Below are positions 7,626 through 13,596 of a stretch of 13,596 nucleotides of DNA, in pieces. The DNA is taken from the NCBI GenBank assembly GCA_030652715.1, contig JAUSQB010000425.1, forward strand, positions 1 to 13,596, written 5' to 3'. The notes beneath the pieces were generated by a model that was not told the origin of the DNA, searched no databases, and was given only the letters and a program-made list of their open reading frames with translations. Within the stretch, counting starts at the first letter, position 1, and every line of letters begins with the position of its first letter. The position numbers were made by a program, and so were the translations under genes. Source of the stretch: Rugosibacter sp. (GTDB lineage Bacteria > Pseudomonadota > Gammaproteobacteria > Burkholderiales > Rhodocyclaceae).

Positions 7626-7825
7626 GGTTCGGACATTTCCGGCAATTGGTCGCGCAAGGCAGCAAGGCGCTCGCAAGTTGTGGTGATTTTGTCGTTCAAA
7701 GCCGTTTTTTCGGCCTCCAGCGAAATAACACGCAAGCGCAGCATTTCATTTTCATCACGCAGACTCTGCATGATGGCTAAAAGCTGATCAATCTTGCGTT
7801 CAAAGGAATCGAGGGAGGACATCAT
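7622..7825 (-). CDS. ZapB-like small coiled-coil protein (TIGR02449-type)
   Basis: A 67-residue, highly charged protein that is almost wholly helical with leucine heptads from residues 5 to 62, for example IDQLLAIMQSLRDENEMLRL. It has no signal or membrane segment. Short coiled-coil proteins of this kind are commonly encoded just upstream of zapA and resemble ZapB, the partner that links ZapA-decorated FtsZ rings. The ATGA overlap with zapA supports a joint division role. Two tandem ATG codons (7823-7825 and 7820-7822) could each be the start; only a weak GGAAA lies upstream. Assignment rests on size, coiled coil and position, so membership of the ZapB family proper is an inference. Confidence 0.8.
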   Translation of the reverse strand: MMSSLDSFERKIDQLLAIMQSLRDENEMLRLRVISLEAEKTALNDKITTTCERLAALRDQLPEMSEP

Positions 7826-7867
7826 CGGCGAAGTTTCCGCGAAAATCAGAACCTGGTCAAGCCTTAC

Positions 7868-7886
7868 GCGCTAATTTGTGCGCTAA
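7868..7886. repeat. Direct repeat GCGCTAA x2, 12-bp period, in a divergent promoter region
   Basis: GCGCTAA occurs at 7868-7874 and again at 7880-7886, one helical-turn-like step apart. It lies in the intergenic region between the divergent zapBA and heptosyltransferase genes. It could be a pair of operator half-sites. A minus-strand TTGACC (7855-7860) nearby could be the -35 of the zapBA promoter, but its -10 is poor. Short repeats of this size also arise by chance. Confidence 0.3.
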
Positions 7887-7940
7887 CCCGCATCCGTAAC
7901 CAACCATGTGGGAACCGTGCGACTCTGGCAAAATGCACAA

Positions 7941-9044
7941 ATGCCTTCCGACGTCTTTTCTGCGGCCTCTGTGCGCCGCGCCCTGGTCATCAAGTTACGC
8001 CATCATGGCGATGTTTTATTGGCTACCCCGGTCATCTCAACCTTGCATCGCCTGGCACCCGGGTGCGAGATTGATGCGCTGGTGTATGGCGATACCGCGC
8101 CCATGGTCAGTCTCCATCCGCAATTGGCGCAACTGCATGTCATTGACCGCCAGTGGAAAAAGCAGAGTATCTGGCAACAAATAAGAGCCGAAGCACGTTT
8201 GTTAGCGCAATTGCGCGCGCGCCATTATGATCTGATCATTCACCTTTCAGTACATAAACGAGGCGCGTGGCTCACACGCTTGCTGCGCCCGCGCTGGTCC
8301 GTTGCGCCGCGCCTGGGTGCCAATAAAAACCAAGGCTTTTGGGCGCGCAGCTTTACCTATTTTTACCCCGCGCAATCGCACCCCGATCGGCATACGGTGG
8401 AAAGCAATCTGGACAGCCTGCGCGCCCTGGGCCTCACACCAACAACGCCCGACAAGCGGGTGATTCTCATCCCCGGCACATCCGCAGAAGCACGCATTGA
8501 TCAGCTCATGACGGCGCACGGTTTAACCGCAGGGCAATTTATTCATATTCACCCCACCTCGCGCTGGCTGTTCAAATGCTGGCCAGCAGAGCGCGTCGCC
8601 GAACTGTGTCAGTTATTGAGCAGCAAGGGCTGGCCCATTGTGTTGACCGCTGCACCCGATGCGCAAGAGATGACCATGATTCAGACGATACTTGCAAACC
8701 AGGCACTACGCTCCGCACTCCACTCAAAATCGCTGATAGATTTATCCGGCCAGCTCTCATTAAAAGAACTGGCTGCGCTAACCTCGCGCGCCAAGTTGTT
8801 TGTGGGTGTGGATTCCGCCCCCATGCACATGGCCGCCGCGATGGACACGCCCACGGTGGCGATATTCGGTCCCTCCGGTGACCGCGAATGGGGGCCCTGG
8901 CAAGTCGCCCAACGCATTGTGACTTCAACAAATCATGTTTGCCGCCCGTGTGGCCGGGCGGGTTGCAACGACAGCAAGATCAGCGAATGCCTGACGACCC
9001 TACCCGTAGCAAAGGTCATGGCCGCGTGCGAGGATCTGCTGTGA
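7941..9044 (+). CDS. waaQ: LPS heptosyltransferase III-type glycosyltransferase (GT9, WaaQ/RfaQ-like)
   Basis: A 367-residue GT family 9 enzyme that transfers an ADP-heptose-derived heptose onto the inner core of lipopolysaccharide at the cytoplasmic face of the inner membrane. The N-terminal motif ALVIKLRHHGDVLLATPVIS (14-33) opens the first Rossmann half. IHPTSRWLFKCWP (203-215) is typical of WaaQ rather than WaaC or WaaF. FVGVDSAPMHMAAAM (287-301) and the following IFGPSGDREWGPW form the nucleotide-sugar site. A C-terminal four-cysteine set (C334, C337, C342, C350), common in WaaQ proteins, is present. ATG 7941 is chosen since homology begins about 12 residues later; an in-frame GTG at 7908 is possible. 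Neither start has a clear ribosome site. Its TGA overlaps the GTG of the next glycosyltransferase (GTGA, 9041-9044), so the two are coupled. Confidence 0.9.
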   Translation: MPSDVFSAASVRRALVIKLRHHGDVLLATPVISTLHRLAPGCEIDALVYGDTAPMVSLHPQLAQLHVIDRQWKKQSIWQQIRAEARLLAQLRARHYDLIIHLSVHKRGAWLTRLLRPRWSVAPRLGANKNQGFWARSFTYFYPAQSHPDRHTVESNLDSLRALGLTPTTPDKRVILIPGTSAEARIDQLMTAHGLTAGQFIHIHPTSRWLFKCWPAERVAELCQLLSSKGWPIVLTAAPDAQEMTMIQTILANQALRSALHSKSLIDLSGQLSLKELAALTSRAKLFVGVDSAPMHMAAAMDTPTVAIFGPSGDREWGPWQVAQRIVTSTNHVCRPCGRAGCNDSKISECLTTLPVAKVMAACEDLL

Positions 9045-10267
9045 AGCTCGCCATCGTGCGGCAGAAATACACGCCGTTTGGCGGCGCAGAACGTTTTGTC
9101 GAACGCGCACTCGCCAGCTTGAAGGCGCAACACGTGGATGTCGACATCATCGCGCGGCAATGGGCAACACCAACCGCAGCATCAACTCCATCACCACAGG
9201 AAGCGCCATCAGCAGGCCGCTGCGTAAACCCTTTTTACATCGGCCGCACCTGGCGCGACTGGAGCTTTGCGCGCGGCGTACAAAAAATCATCGCATCGGG
9301 TGAATACGACCTGGTGCAAAGCCACGAGCGCATTCCCGGCTGTCATATCTACCGCGCGGGCGACGGCGTGCATGCCACCTGGCTCGCCTTGCGCGCCGCC
9401 TTGCGCAACCCGCTGTCTCGCCTCACCGAGCGGCTCTCGCCCTGGCATCGCTACACCTTGCGCGCCGAGGCGGCGATGTTTCGCCATCCGAACCTCAAAG
9501 CGGTGATTTGCAACTCGCACATGGTGCGTGACGATATTGCACAGCGCTTTGGCATCCCGCTTGAAAAACTGCCCGTGATTTACAACGGGGTCGATCTGGA
9601 ACATTTTCATCCACGCTTGCGCGCCACACATCGTGAGGCAATGCGCGCAAAAGTCGGCGCTGGTGAAGCCCCTGCGCTACAAGGCGGTCGAGCAAAAAAC
9701 GCTCTCCTCGCCGTAGCGGATGGTGATACGGTGCCCATCGTGCTTTTTGTGGGTTCCGGCTTTGAACGCAAAGGCCTGCCCGGCTTGCTTGATGCATTTG
9801 CGCTTCTGTCCGCATCTTCTGCTCAACTGTGGGTAGTGGGGCATGACAAATCTGCCCTAGCAATGCAAAAAAAAGCTGAACAACTCGGGCTCGCCGAGCG
9901 CGTTCGTTTTTGGGGGCCGCAAAAAGATGTGCGCCCTTTTTATGGTGCTGCCGACATCTTTGCGCTGCCTACGCTATACGACCCCTTCCCGAATGCAGCG
10001 CTCGAAGCCCTGGCCTGTGGATTGCCGCTGATCACCACCACCACCTGCGGTGCCGCAGAGTTAGTGACTGCTGATAATGGCCTCGTGGTAGACGCGCATC
10101 ATCCGGAATCGCTCGCTGCGGCAATCAACACACTGTGCGAACCAGGCCGTGCTGCTGCCATGCAAACTGCAGCGCGTTCAAGTGTACTGACACTTGATCT
10201 TGCAAGCATGGCAGAAAAATTAACGACGCTTTACACACGCATCCTGCAAGAGAAAGCGGCGCGTTAA
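9041..10267 (+). CDS. Glycosyltransferase family 4, WaaG/RfaG-like LPS core enzyme
   Basis: A 408-residue GT-B-fold glycosyltransferase, probably adding a hexose to the LPS core after the heptoses. It begins KLAIVRQKYTPFGGAERFV (2-20), like the KYFPFGG start of WaaG. The C-terminal donor domain has LFVGSGFERKG (235-245), WGPQKDVRPFYGAADIFALP (291-310) and YDPFPNAALEALACGLP (313-329). In the last, Asp314 and Glu322 form the D/E-x7-E pair that holds the sugar nucleotide. The start is GTG 9041, with GAGG seven bases upstream (9030-9033), overlapping the stop of the WaaQ gene; longer frames reaching back to 8888 lie within that gene. The linker between domains (about residues 209-227) is an unusual insert encoded by a palindromic DNA element. 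A low-complexity stretch rich in Thr/Ser/Pro/Ala lies at 42-60. Exact donor and acceptor are unknown. Confidence 0.87.
   Translation: MKLAIVRQKYTPFGGAERFVERALASLKAQHVDVDIIARQWATPTAASTPSPQEAPSAGRCVNPFYIGRTWRDWSFARGVQKIIASGEYDLVQSHERIPGCHIYRAGDGVHATWLALRAALRNPLSRLTERLSPWHRYTLRAEAAMFRHPNLKAVICNSHMVRDDIAQRFGIPLEKLPVIYNGVDLEHFHPRLRATHREAMRAKVGAGEAPALQGGRAKNALLAVADGDTVPIVLFVGSGFERKGLPGLLDAFALLSASSAQLWVVGHDKSALAMQKKAEQLGLAERVRFWGPQKDVRPFYGAADIFALPTLYDPFPNAALEALACGLPLITTTTCGAAELVTADNGLVVDAHHPESLAAAINTLCEPGRAAAMQTAARSSVLTLDLASMAEKLTTLYTRILQEKAAR
9675..9718. repeat. Palindromic REP/MITE-like element inside the GT4 gene
   Basis: CGCTAC (9675-9680) and GTAGCG (9713-9718) are perfect inverted arms. They continue inward with GGCG (9683-9686) against CGCC (9709-9712), and GAGC (9690-9693) against GCTC (9701-9704) around an A6C loop. 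The only interruptions are an AA bulge and a small internal loop. The 44-bp element is translated in frame and encodes most of the linker insert ALQGGRAKNALLAVA. It looks like a small mobile or repetitive extragenic palindrome that landed in a tolerant site. No second copy is present in this window, so its repeat status is unproven. Confidence 0.5.
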
Positions 10268-10279
10268 GTCAGTCGACAA

Positions 10280-10660
10280 CTACCCCCAACCTTTAAATAC
10301 CGATTTTTGCATTTTGCCCAGCACCTCAATATCGACGTCTGAACTAGGCGCAGCGCGGCAGGCCAGCACAATGCCACGCGCTTCTTCTTCTTCGCTCACA
10401 TGGGCTCGGCTCATCAATCCTGTTTTTTCCCATTCGCCTGCTACCACGGCGACTTTGCAAATACCGCACCCGCCATTCAGGCAACCGATGGGTATGCCGC
10501 GCCGCCCAAGCCGCGCCATGCCTTGCAGCATGTTCTCGCAGGGCAGGCATTCATACACTTCATTGGTCTGCGTGAGCTTGACGCGATAGCGTTTATCCGG
10601 CGCCGGTGCTGGATCAATGCTATCCACCTCCTCGGGTGCGGGCGTTTGTTGTGTTGTCAT
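10280..10660 (-). CDS. [2Fe-2S] ferredoxin, XylT/DmpQ-like
   Basis: A 126-residue plant-type ferredoxin. Cluster ligands are C60, C65 and C68 in PIGCLNGGCGICKV, and C101 in IVLACRA (C-x4-C-x2-C-x32-C). The spacing and the segment MSRAHVSEEEEARG (83-96) resemble XylT and DmpQ rather than photosynthetic or adrenodoxin-type ferredoxins. XylT reactivates catechol 2,3-dioxygenase by reducing its oxidised iron. No ring-cleavage gene is in this window, so the partner is unknown. There is an extra Pro/acid-rich N-terminal tail (1-24) and a basic C-terminal tail (GKMQKSVFKGWG). It is convergent with the glycosyltransferase gene (12 bp between stops) and divergent from the OsmC gene. The ATG at 10658-10660 has only a weak ribosome site. 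Confidence 0.88.
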   Translation of the reverse strand: MTTQQTPAPEEVDSIDPAPAPDKRYRVKLTQTNEVYECLPCENMLQGMARLGRRGIPIGCLNGGCGICKVAVVAGEWEKTGLMSRAHVSEEEEARGIVLACRAAPSSDVDIEVLGKMQKSVFKGWG

Positions 10661-10670
10661 CGTTTTGTTC

Positions 10671-10683
10671 TTGACGTGGTCAA
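10671..10683. promoter_or_regulatory. Dyad TTGAC-N3-GTCAA between ferredoxin and OsmC genes
   Basis: A perfect 5-bp inverted repeat with a 3-bp spacer, TTGACGTGGTCAA, sits in the 96-bp divergent region, 11 bp before the ferredoxin start codon. It could be an operator or part of a promoter. A plus-strand TAGAAT (10704-10709) resembles a -10 for the OsmC gene, but the TTGACG is 27 bp away, too far to be its -35. No regulator is known. Confidence 0.3.
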
Positions 10684-10756
10684 AACAGCCAAAATGTGAA
10701 GGATAGAATATAAGCGTTATTTATGGCGCAACACTCCGAGGAAATGAGGAAAAGAT

Positions 10757-11173
10757 ATGGAATGCACAGTACGGTGGCACGAGGGGATGAGCTTTATTGC
10801 CGAAACAGGCAGTGGGCATTTAGTAGCGATGGATGGCGCGCCGGACGCCGGTGGACGTAACCTGGCACCACGCCCGATGGAATTGCTGCTGGCCGGCATG
10901 GGTGGCTGCACGGCGTTTGATGTGGTGCTGATTTTGCAACGCGGGCGGCATGCGGTGAGCGGCTGCACGGTAAAGCTTGAAGCCGAGCGCGCCGATACCG
11001 ATCCCAAAGTATTCACGCGCATCAATCTGCACTTTACGGTGACAGGCAAAGCCTTAAAACCCGAAGCCGTTGAACGCGCGCTGAAACTTTCGGCAGAAAA
11101 ATACTGCTCCGCTTCTATCATGCTGGAAAAAACTGCCGAAATTACGCACAGCTTTGAGTTGGTGGAAGCGTAA
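10757..11173 (+). CDS. yhfA: OsmC-family protein, YhfA type
   Basis: A 138-residue OsmC-superfamily protein, close to E. coli YhfA along its whole length. OsmC proteins are cytoplasmic dimers; some reduce organic hydroperoxides with two cysteines, while the YhfA branch has no firmly known substrate. Both conserved cysteines are present: Cys51 in LLAGMGGCTAFDVV, at the start of the long helix, and Cys117 in SAEKYCSASIMLEK. The core strand TRINLHFTVTG (87-97) is typical. The start is supported by GAGGA (10746-10750), six bases before the ATG. It is divergent from the ferredoxin and convergent with coq7 (18 bp between stops), so it is probably a single-gene transcript. Confidence 0.93.
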   Translation: MECTVRWHEGMSFIAETGSGHLVAMDGAPDAGGRNLAPRPMELLLAGMGGCTAFDVVLILQRGRHAVSGCTVKLEAERADTDPKVFTRINLHFTVTGKALKPEAVERALKLSAEKYCSASIMLEKTAEITHSFELVEA

Positions 11174-11191
11174 TTTCGCCGACCTGAAAAA

Positions 11192-11824
11192 TCAAATGTA
11201 ATAGGCGGTTTTTGTCATCACTTTGGATGAAAGTTTCATTGCCATCTTGACGGGCAAAGGCAGTTCGCGCGCGCCTTGCTCAACGGCCATTTGCGCGTGG
11301 CTGATTTCATCTGATTTCATTTGCTCCAGCACCACCCAGGATTTTTGATCTTGCGGTGAGAGTTGCGCCTTGTGGCTTTCAAGGTGGTTTTCAACCTGTC
11401 GCTCGGTTTCGGCAAGAAAACCCAGGTTCCAGGCGTCGCCCAGTTTGCCTGCGATCAATCCCAAGCTTAGTGAGCCGATATACCATAACGGATTGAGCAG
11501 GCTTTTTCTGCCACCCAGCTCGGCAATGCGCCGCTCTGTCCAGTTCAGATGCTCGGTTTCTTCTTGCGCGGCCCGGGCCAGGGCGCTCTTGACATCGGGC
11601 TGGCGTGAGGTGAGTGCCTGCCCCTGATACAACGCCTGCGCACAAATTTCACCACAATGATTGATGCGCATCAACGCGGCGGCATGGCGCTTTTCAGCGT
11701 CGCTCAAATCCGCTTCGGGCAGGTCCTCCCCCGGCATCGGGCGGCTGGTGGGCGCAGGTGCACACAAGGTGCGCAACACTTTGTCGAGCTCGGGAATCAG
11801 ACGGTCGATCATGCTGGAACTCAT
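11192..11824 (-). CDS. coq7: Demethoxyubiquinone hydroxylase Coq7
   Basis: Coq7 is the di-iron monooxygenase that adds the C6 hydroxyl in ubiquinone biosynthesis, in place of UbiF. The 210-residue length fits the betaproteobacterial type. All six iron ligands are visible: Glu59 in RINHCGEICAQALYQGQ, Glu89 and His92 in EETEHLNW, Glu141 in ETERQVENHL, and Glu173 and His176 in MKSDEISHAQMA. A hydrophobic helical stretch (about 113-127, LWYIGSLSLGLIAGK) is the likely membrane-facing part. The ATG at 11824 has no clear ribosome site; Met5 is an alternative. It lies 13 bp downstream of the CNP1-like gene and at the end of the rppH - CNP1-like - coq7 series, so it is probably co-transcribed. Confidence 0.95.
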   Translation of the reverse strand: MSSSMIDRLIPELDKVLRTLCAPAPTSRPMPGEDLPEADLSDAEKRHAAALMRINHCGEICAQALYQGQALTSRQPDVKSALARAAQEETEHLNWTERRIAELGGRKSLLNPLWYIGSLSLGLIAGKLGDAWNLGFLAETERQVENHLESHKAQLSPQDQKSWVVLEQMKSDEISHAQMAVEQGARELPLPVKMAMKLSSKVMTKTAYYI

Positions 11825-11837
11825 ATGAAATGAACGC

Positions 11838-12401
11838 TCATTTGACGTTGGGATGCTTGCCTAGCTGCAAGGCGCGGCGACCTTCCTCTGCGGTGGCAAT
11901 GGGATTACCGTCGGGACAAAAAAATTCTCGGCTTAGCGCCGCATGGTAGCGATTCACCGGCTTGTTCTCAATGGGCCGCCACTCGCTGATGCGCGCGATG
12001 CGCCATTGCCCATCCGTGCTGCCCGTGGCATAGAGCTTCCAGGTGTGCTCTTCGCAACGAATCCCCTCAAAGCTGACATTTTCTGCCCCGCCTGCTGTGC
12101 GCACAACCAAAACATAACGCACAACGCCATCGCTCCCCACGGCGAGCGAACTACTGTCGATGAAATAATGATTCGTCGCCACAGCACTAACATAAAACTC
12201 GCGCAGGCTTTCAGGCTTTGGTACTGCGGGCAGCGTGGCGTCCAGCTCCTTCCATTCAACGGCTTCTTCTGGCACGTAGTCAATACCAGAATCCACGTCG
12301 AGCCCATAGCCACTTTTCTTGGCGGCCTGCGTGGCGGCGCTGACAACGCATAAAGCGCCGATCACGCACAGAAAAGAAAATTTGCGTCGTGTATTTATCA
12401 T
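11838..12401 (-). CDS. CNP1-like family secreted protein, function unknown
   Basis: A 187-residue protein with a clear Sec signal peptide: NTRRK, then the hydrophobic core FLCVIGALCVV (10-20), with a probable cut after ATQA (residue 26). The mature part resembles the CNP1-like family, found mainly in betaproteobacteria. Recognisable pieces are YVSAVATNHYFIDSSSL (70-86), VRYVLVVRTAGGAENVSFEG (94-113), CEEHTWKLYATG (116-127) and ALSREFFCPDG (155-165). Cys116 and Cys162 could form a periplasmic disulfide. There is no lipobox and no known catalytic motif. ATG 12401 gives a proper signal peptide and follows the rppH stop by seven bases; a GTG at 12419 would overlap rppH. Its biochemical role is unknown, and its position between rppH and coq7 gives no clear clue. 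Confidence 0.85.
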   Translation of the reverse strand: MINTRRKFSFLCVIGALCVVSAATQAAKKSGYGLDVDSGIDYVPEEAVEWKELDATLPAVPKPESLREFYVSAVATNHYFIDSSSLAVGSDGVVRYVLVVRTAGGAENVSFEGIRCEEHTWKLYATGSTDGQWRIARISEWRPIENKPVNRYHAALSREFFCPDGNPIATAEEGRRALQLGKHPNVK

Positions 12402-12408
12402 GGATTGG

Positions 12409-12996
12409 TTACGGTGCACGGTCCGTCAAGGATGAGCCTTCGGATGCACCCATATTGTTTGGTTCAGATGCCTGGCTGCGCTGCTTGACTAATGAGGGTT
12501 GAACAACAAGTTTATCGGCGTGCCCACGAAACAGCATATGCGAGAGTTCATTCAAGGCAGCCTCATACACGCCACGCTTGAATTCGATCACGCTATCCAG
12601 CGGAATCCAATATGAACTCCAGCGCCAAGCATCGAACTCCGGCCGCTCGCTGGCGCGCAGGTGCACGTCACAATCCCGGCCTGTCAGCCGCAACAAAAAC
12701 CATATCTGCTTCTGGCCGCGATAGTGACTCCGTCCTTCGCGGCGAACCCAGTGCTGCGGCACCTCATAACGCAACCAGCTGCGGGTACGGCCAATAATCC
12801 GCACATGTTCGGGCCTTAAGCCAACCTCTTCGTACAGCTCCCGAAACATCGCCTGCTCAGGGGTTTCACCTTTATCAATGCCACCCTGCGGAAACTGCCA
12901 GAAGTGTTCACGGATACGCTTGCCCCAAAAAACCTCATTACGCTGATTGGTCAAAATGATGCCGACGTTCGGGCGATACCCTTCACGATCTAGCAT
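12409..12996 (-). CDS. rppH: RNA pyrophosphohydrolase RppH (Nudix)
   Basis: RppH removes pyrophosphate from the 5' end of mRNAs, which triggers RNase E decay. The Nudix box is complete: Gly38 to Leu60 fits G-x5-E-x7-REUxEExGU with Glu44, Arg52, Glu53, Glu56, Glu57 and Gly59. Flanking hallmarks are [14 protein letters not shown] (4-17), [10 protein letters not shown] (31-40), [11 protein letters not shown] (94-104) and [12 protein letters not shown] (119-130). I place the start at ATG 12996, which matches the E. coli N-terminus and has GGAAG upstream; the frame stays open 51 codons further but overlaps proS. It is 195 residues, about 20 more than E. coli RppH, because of a polar Gln/Ser-rich C-terminal tail (from about 165). 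It is divergent from proS and leads the rppH - CNP1-like - coq7 operon. Confidence 0.94.
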   Translation of the reverse strand: MLDREGYRPNVGIILTNQRNEVFWGKRIREHFWQFPQGGIDKGETPEQAMFRELYEEVGLRPEHVRIIGRTRSWLRYEVPQHWVRREGRSHYRGQKQIWFLLRLTGRDCDVHLRASERPEFDAWRWSSYWIPLDSVIEFKRGVYEAALNELSHMLFRGHADKLVVQPSLVKQRSQASEPNNMGASEGSSLTDRAP

Positions 12997-13120
12997 GATT
13001 GACTTCCAATAATTAACTGGTAGGTATTCTTTCACAATCGCGCCCCACTGGAAAGCCACCTGCACATGGCCGCCGCGCGGGTAAAATGACCACCTTGTTA
13101 TTTTTAACCCGTGTTCCCCC

Positions 13121-13596
13121 ATGCGCGCCAGCCAGTTTTTCATTGCCACCCTGAAAGAAGCCCCCTCCGACGCTGAAATTATCAGCCATCAACTCATGCT
13201 GCGCGCCGGACTCATCCGTCGCTTAGCGGGCGGCATTTACACCTGGATGCCGATGGGACTGCGCGTGCTGCGCAAAGTCGAAGCCATCGTGAGGGAAGAA
13301 ATGAATCGCGCCGGCGCGCTCGAGTTGCTCATGCCCGCCGTACAGCCCTTTGAATTGTGGGAAGAATCCGGCCGGGGTCCGGGCTATGGCCCCGAGCTGT
13401 TGCGTTTCAAGGATCGCCATCAGCGCGACTTTGTCATTGGCCCCACGCACGAAGAAGTGATTACCGACATCGTGCGTCGTGAAGTGAAAAGTTATCGTCA
13501 GTTGCCGCGCAACTTTTATCAGATTCAAACCAAGTTCCGCGACGAAATCCGGCCACGTTTTGGTGTCATGCGCGGCCGCGAATTCCTGATGAAGGA
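13121..13596 (+). CDS. proS: Prolyl-tRNA synthetase, N-terminal part (cut by right edge)
   Basis: The first 158 residues of the bacterial-type prolyl-tRNA synthetase, which charges tRNA-Pro in the cytoplasm. The N-terminus [20 protein letters not shown] (2-21) and class II motif 1 around [18 protein letters not shown] (37-54) are clear. [14 protein letters not shown] (72-85) follows. The loop [10 protein letters not shown] (107-116) and motif 2, [20 protein letters not shown] (139-158), carry the ATP-binding Arg and Glu. The insertion/editing domain and motif 3 lie beyond the window. The ATG at 13121 matches the family start but has no good Shine-Dalgarno (GTGTTCCCCC precedes it). A TAAAAT at 13082-13087 may be its -10. 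The arrangement divergent from rppH is common in betaproteobacteria. Confidence 0.95.
   Translation, partial: MRASQFFIATLKEAPSDAEIISHQLMLRAGLIRRLAGGIYTWMPMGLRVLRKVEAIVREEMNRAGALELLMPAVQPFELWEESGRGPGYGPELLRFKDRHQRDFVIGPTHEEVITDIVRREVKSYRQLPRNFYQIQTKFRDEIRPRFGVMRGREFLMK

Noticed and set aside
8888..9040. A 51-codon N-terminal extension of the GT4 protein
   Set aside because: It lies wholly inside the WaaQ coding sequence in another frame. The GTG at 9041 has a good ribosome site and matches the family start.
13009..13037. TTGTGA and AATTAT, 17 bp apart, as an rppH promoter
   Set aside because: The match is only 8 of 12, and the implied start would fall downstream of most of the GGAAG ribosome site.
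12997..13149. A 51-codon N-terminal extension of RppH
   Set aside because: Family proteins start at the [10 protein letters not shown] equivalent. The extension overlaps the proS start antisense and has no recognisable domain.
1..13596. Search by eye for CRISPR arrays, tRNA genes, insertion sequences, toxin-antitoxin pairs or phage genes
   Set aside because: No spaced direct repeats, cloverleaf-like stretches, transposase motifs or small paired toxin genes were recognised.

Overview
The window looks like ordinary chromosome from a betaproteobacterium, with moderate GC of about 55% by eye. The order of the best markers supports this: zapB-like/zapA/6S RNA/EVE-domain gene, a divergent rppH/proS pair, a CNP1-like secreted protein next to coq7, and a WaaQ-type heptosyltransferase. 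The genus cannot be fixed from sequence reading alone. There are no tRNAs, rRNAs, insertion sequences, phage genes or CRISPR arrays.

Layout. Positions 1-3956 are all minus strand: a Bcr/CflA drug-efflux MFS protein, the iron-sulfur flavoenzyme FadH, and the N-terminal part of an acyl-CoA dehydrogenase that runs off the left edge. Divergent from these on the plus strand are a crotonase-family protein (4062-4862) and a YrfG-type HAD nucleotidase (4886-5548). Together they form a fatty-acyl-CoA neighbourhood, although the crotonase lacks one of the two hydratase glutamates. Positions 5654-7825 are minus strand: zapB-like, zapA (ATGA overlap), the 6S RNA with a strong intrinsic terminator, then an EVE-domain protein overlapping a TauE/SafE permease by ATGA.

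Positions 7941-10267 on the plus strand hold two lipopolysaccharide-core glycosyltransferases (WaaQ-like GT9 and WaaG-like GT4) joined by a GTGA overlap. The second contains an in-frame palindromic element inside its coding sequence. Next come a minus-strand XylT-type [2Fe-2S] ferredoxin and a divergent YhfA-type OsmC protein. The closely packed minus-strand operon rppH - CNP1-like - coq7 follows, and last the divergent 5' part of proS, cut by the right edge.

Functionally the window mixes housekeeping (cell division, 6S RNA, mRNA 5'-end processing, prolyl-tRNA charging, ubiquinone synthesis, LPS core) with accessory lipid catabolism and transport. I see no convincing novel multi-gene system. 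The items most worth a second look are the 6S RNA with its terminator, the palindrome inside the GT4 gene, the orphan XylT-type ferredoxin, the crotonase with a missing glutamate, and the secreted CNP1-like protein in the rppH-coq7 operon.
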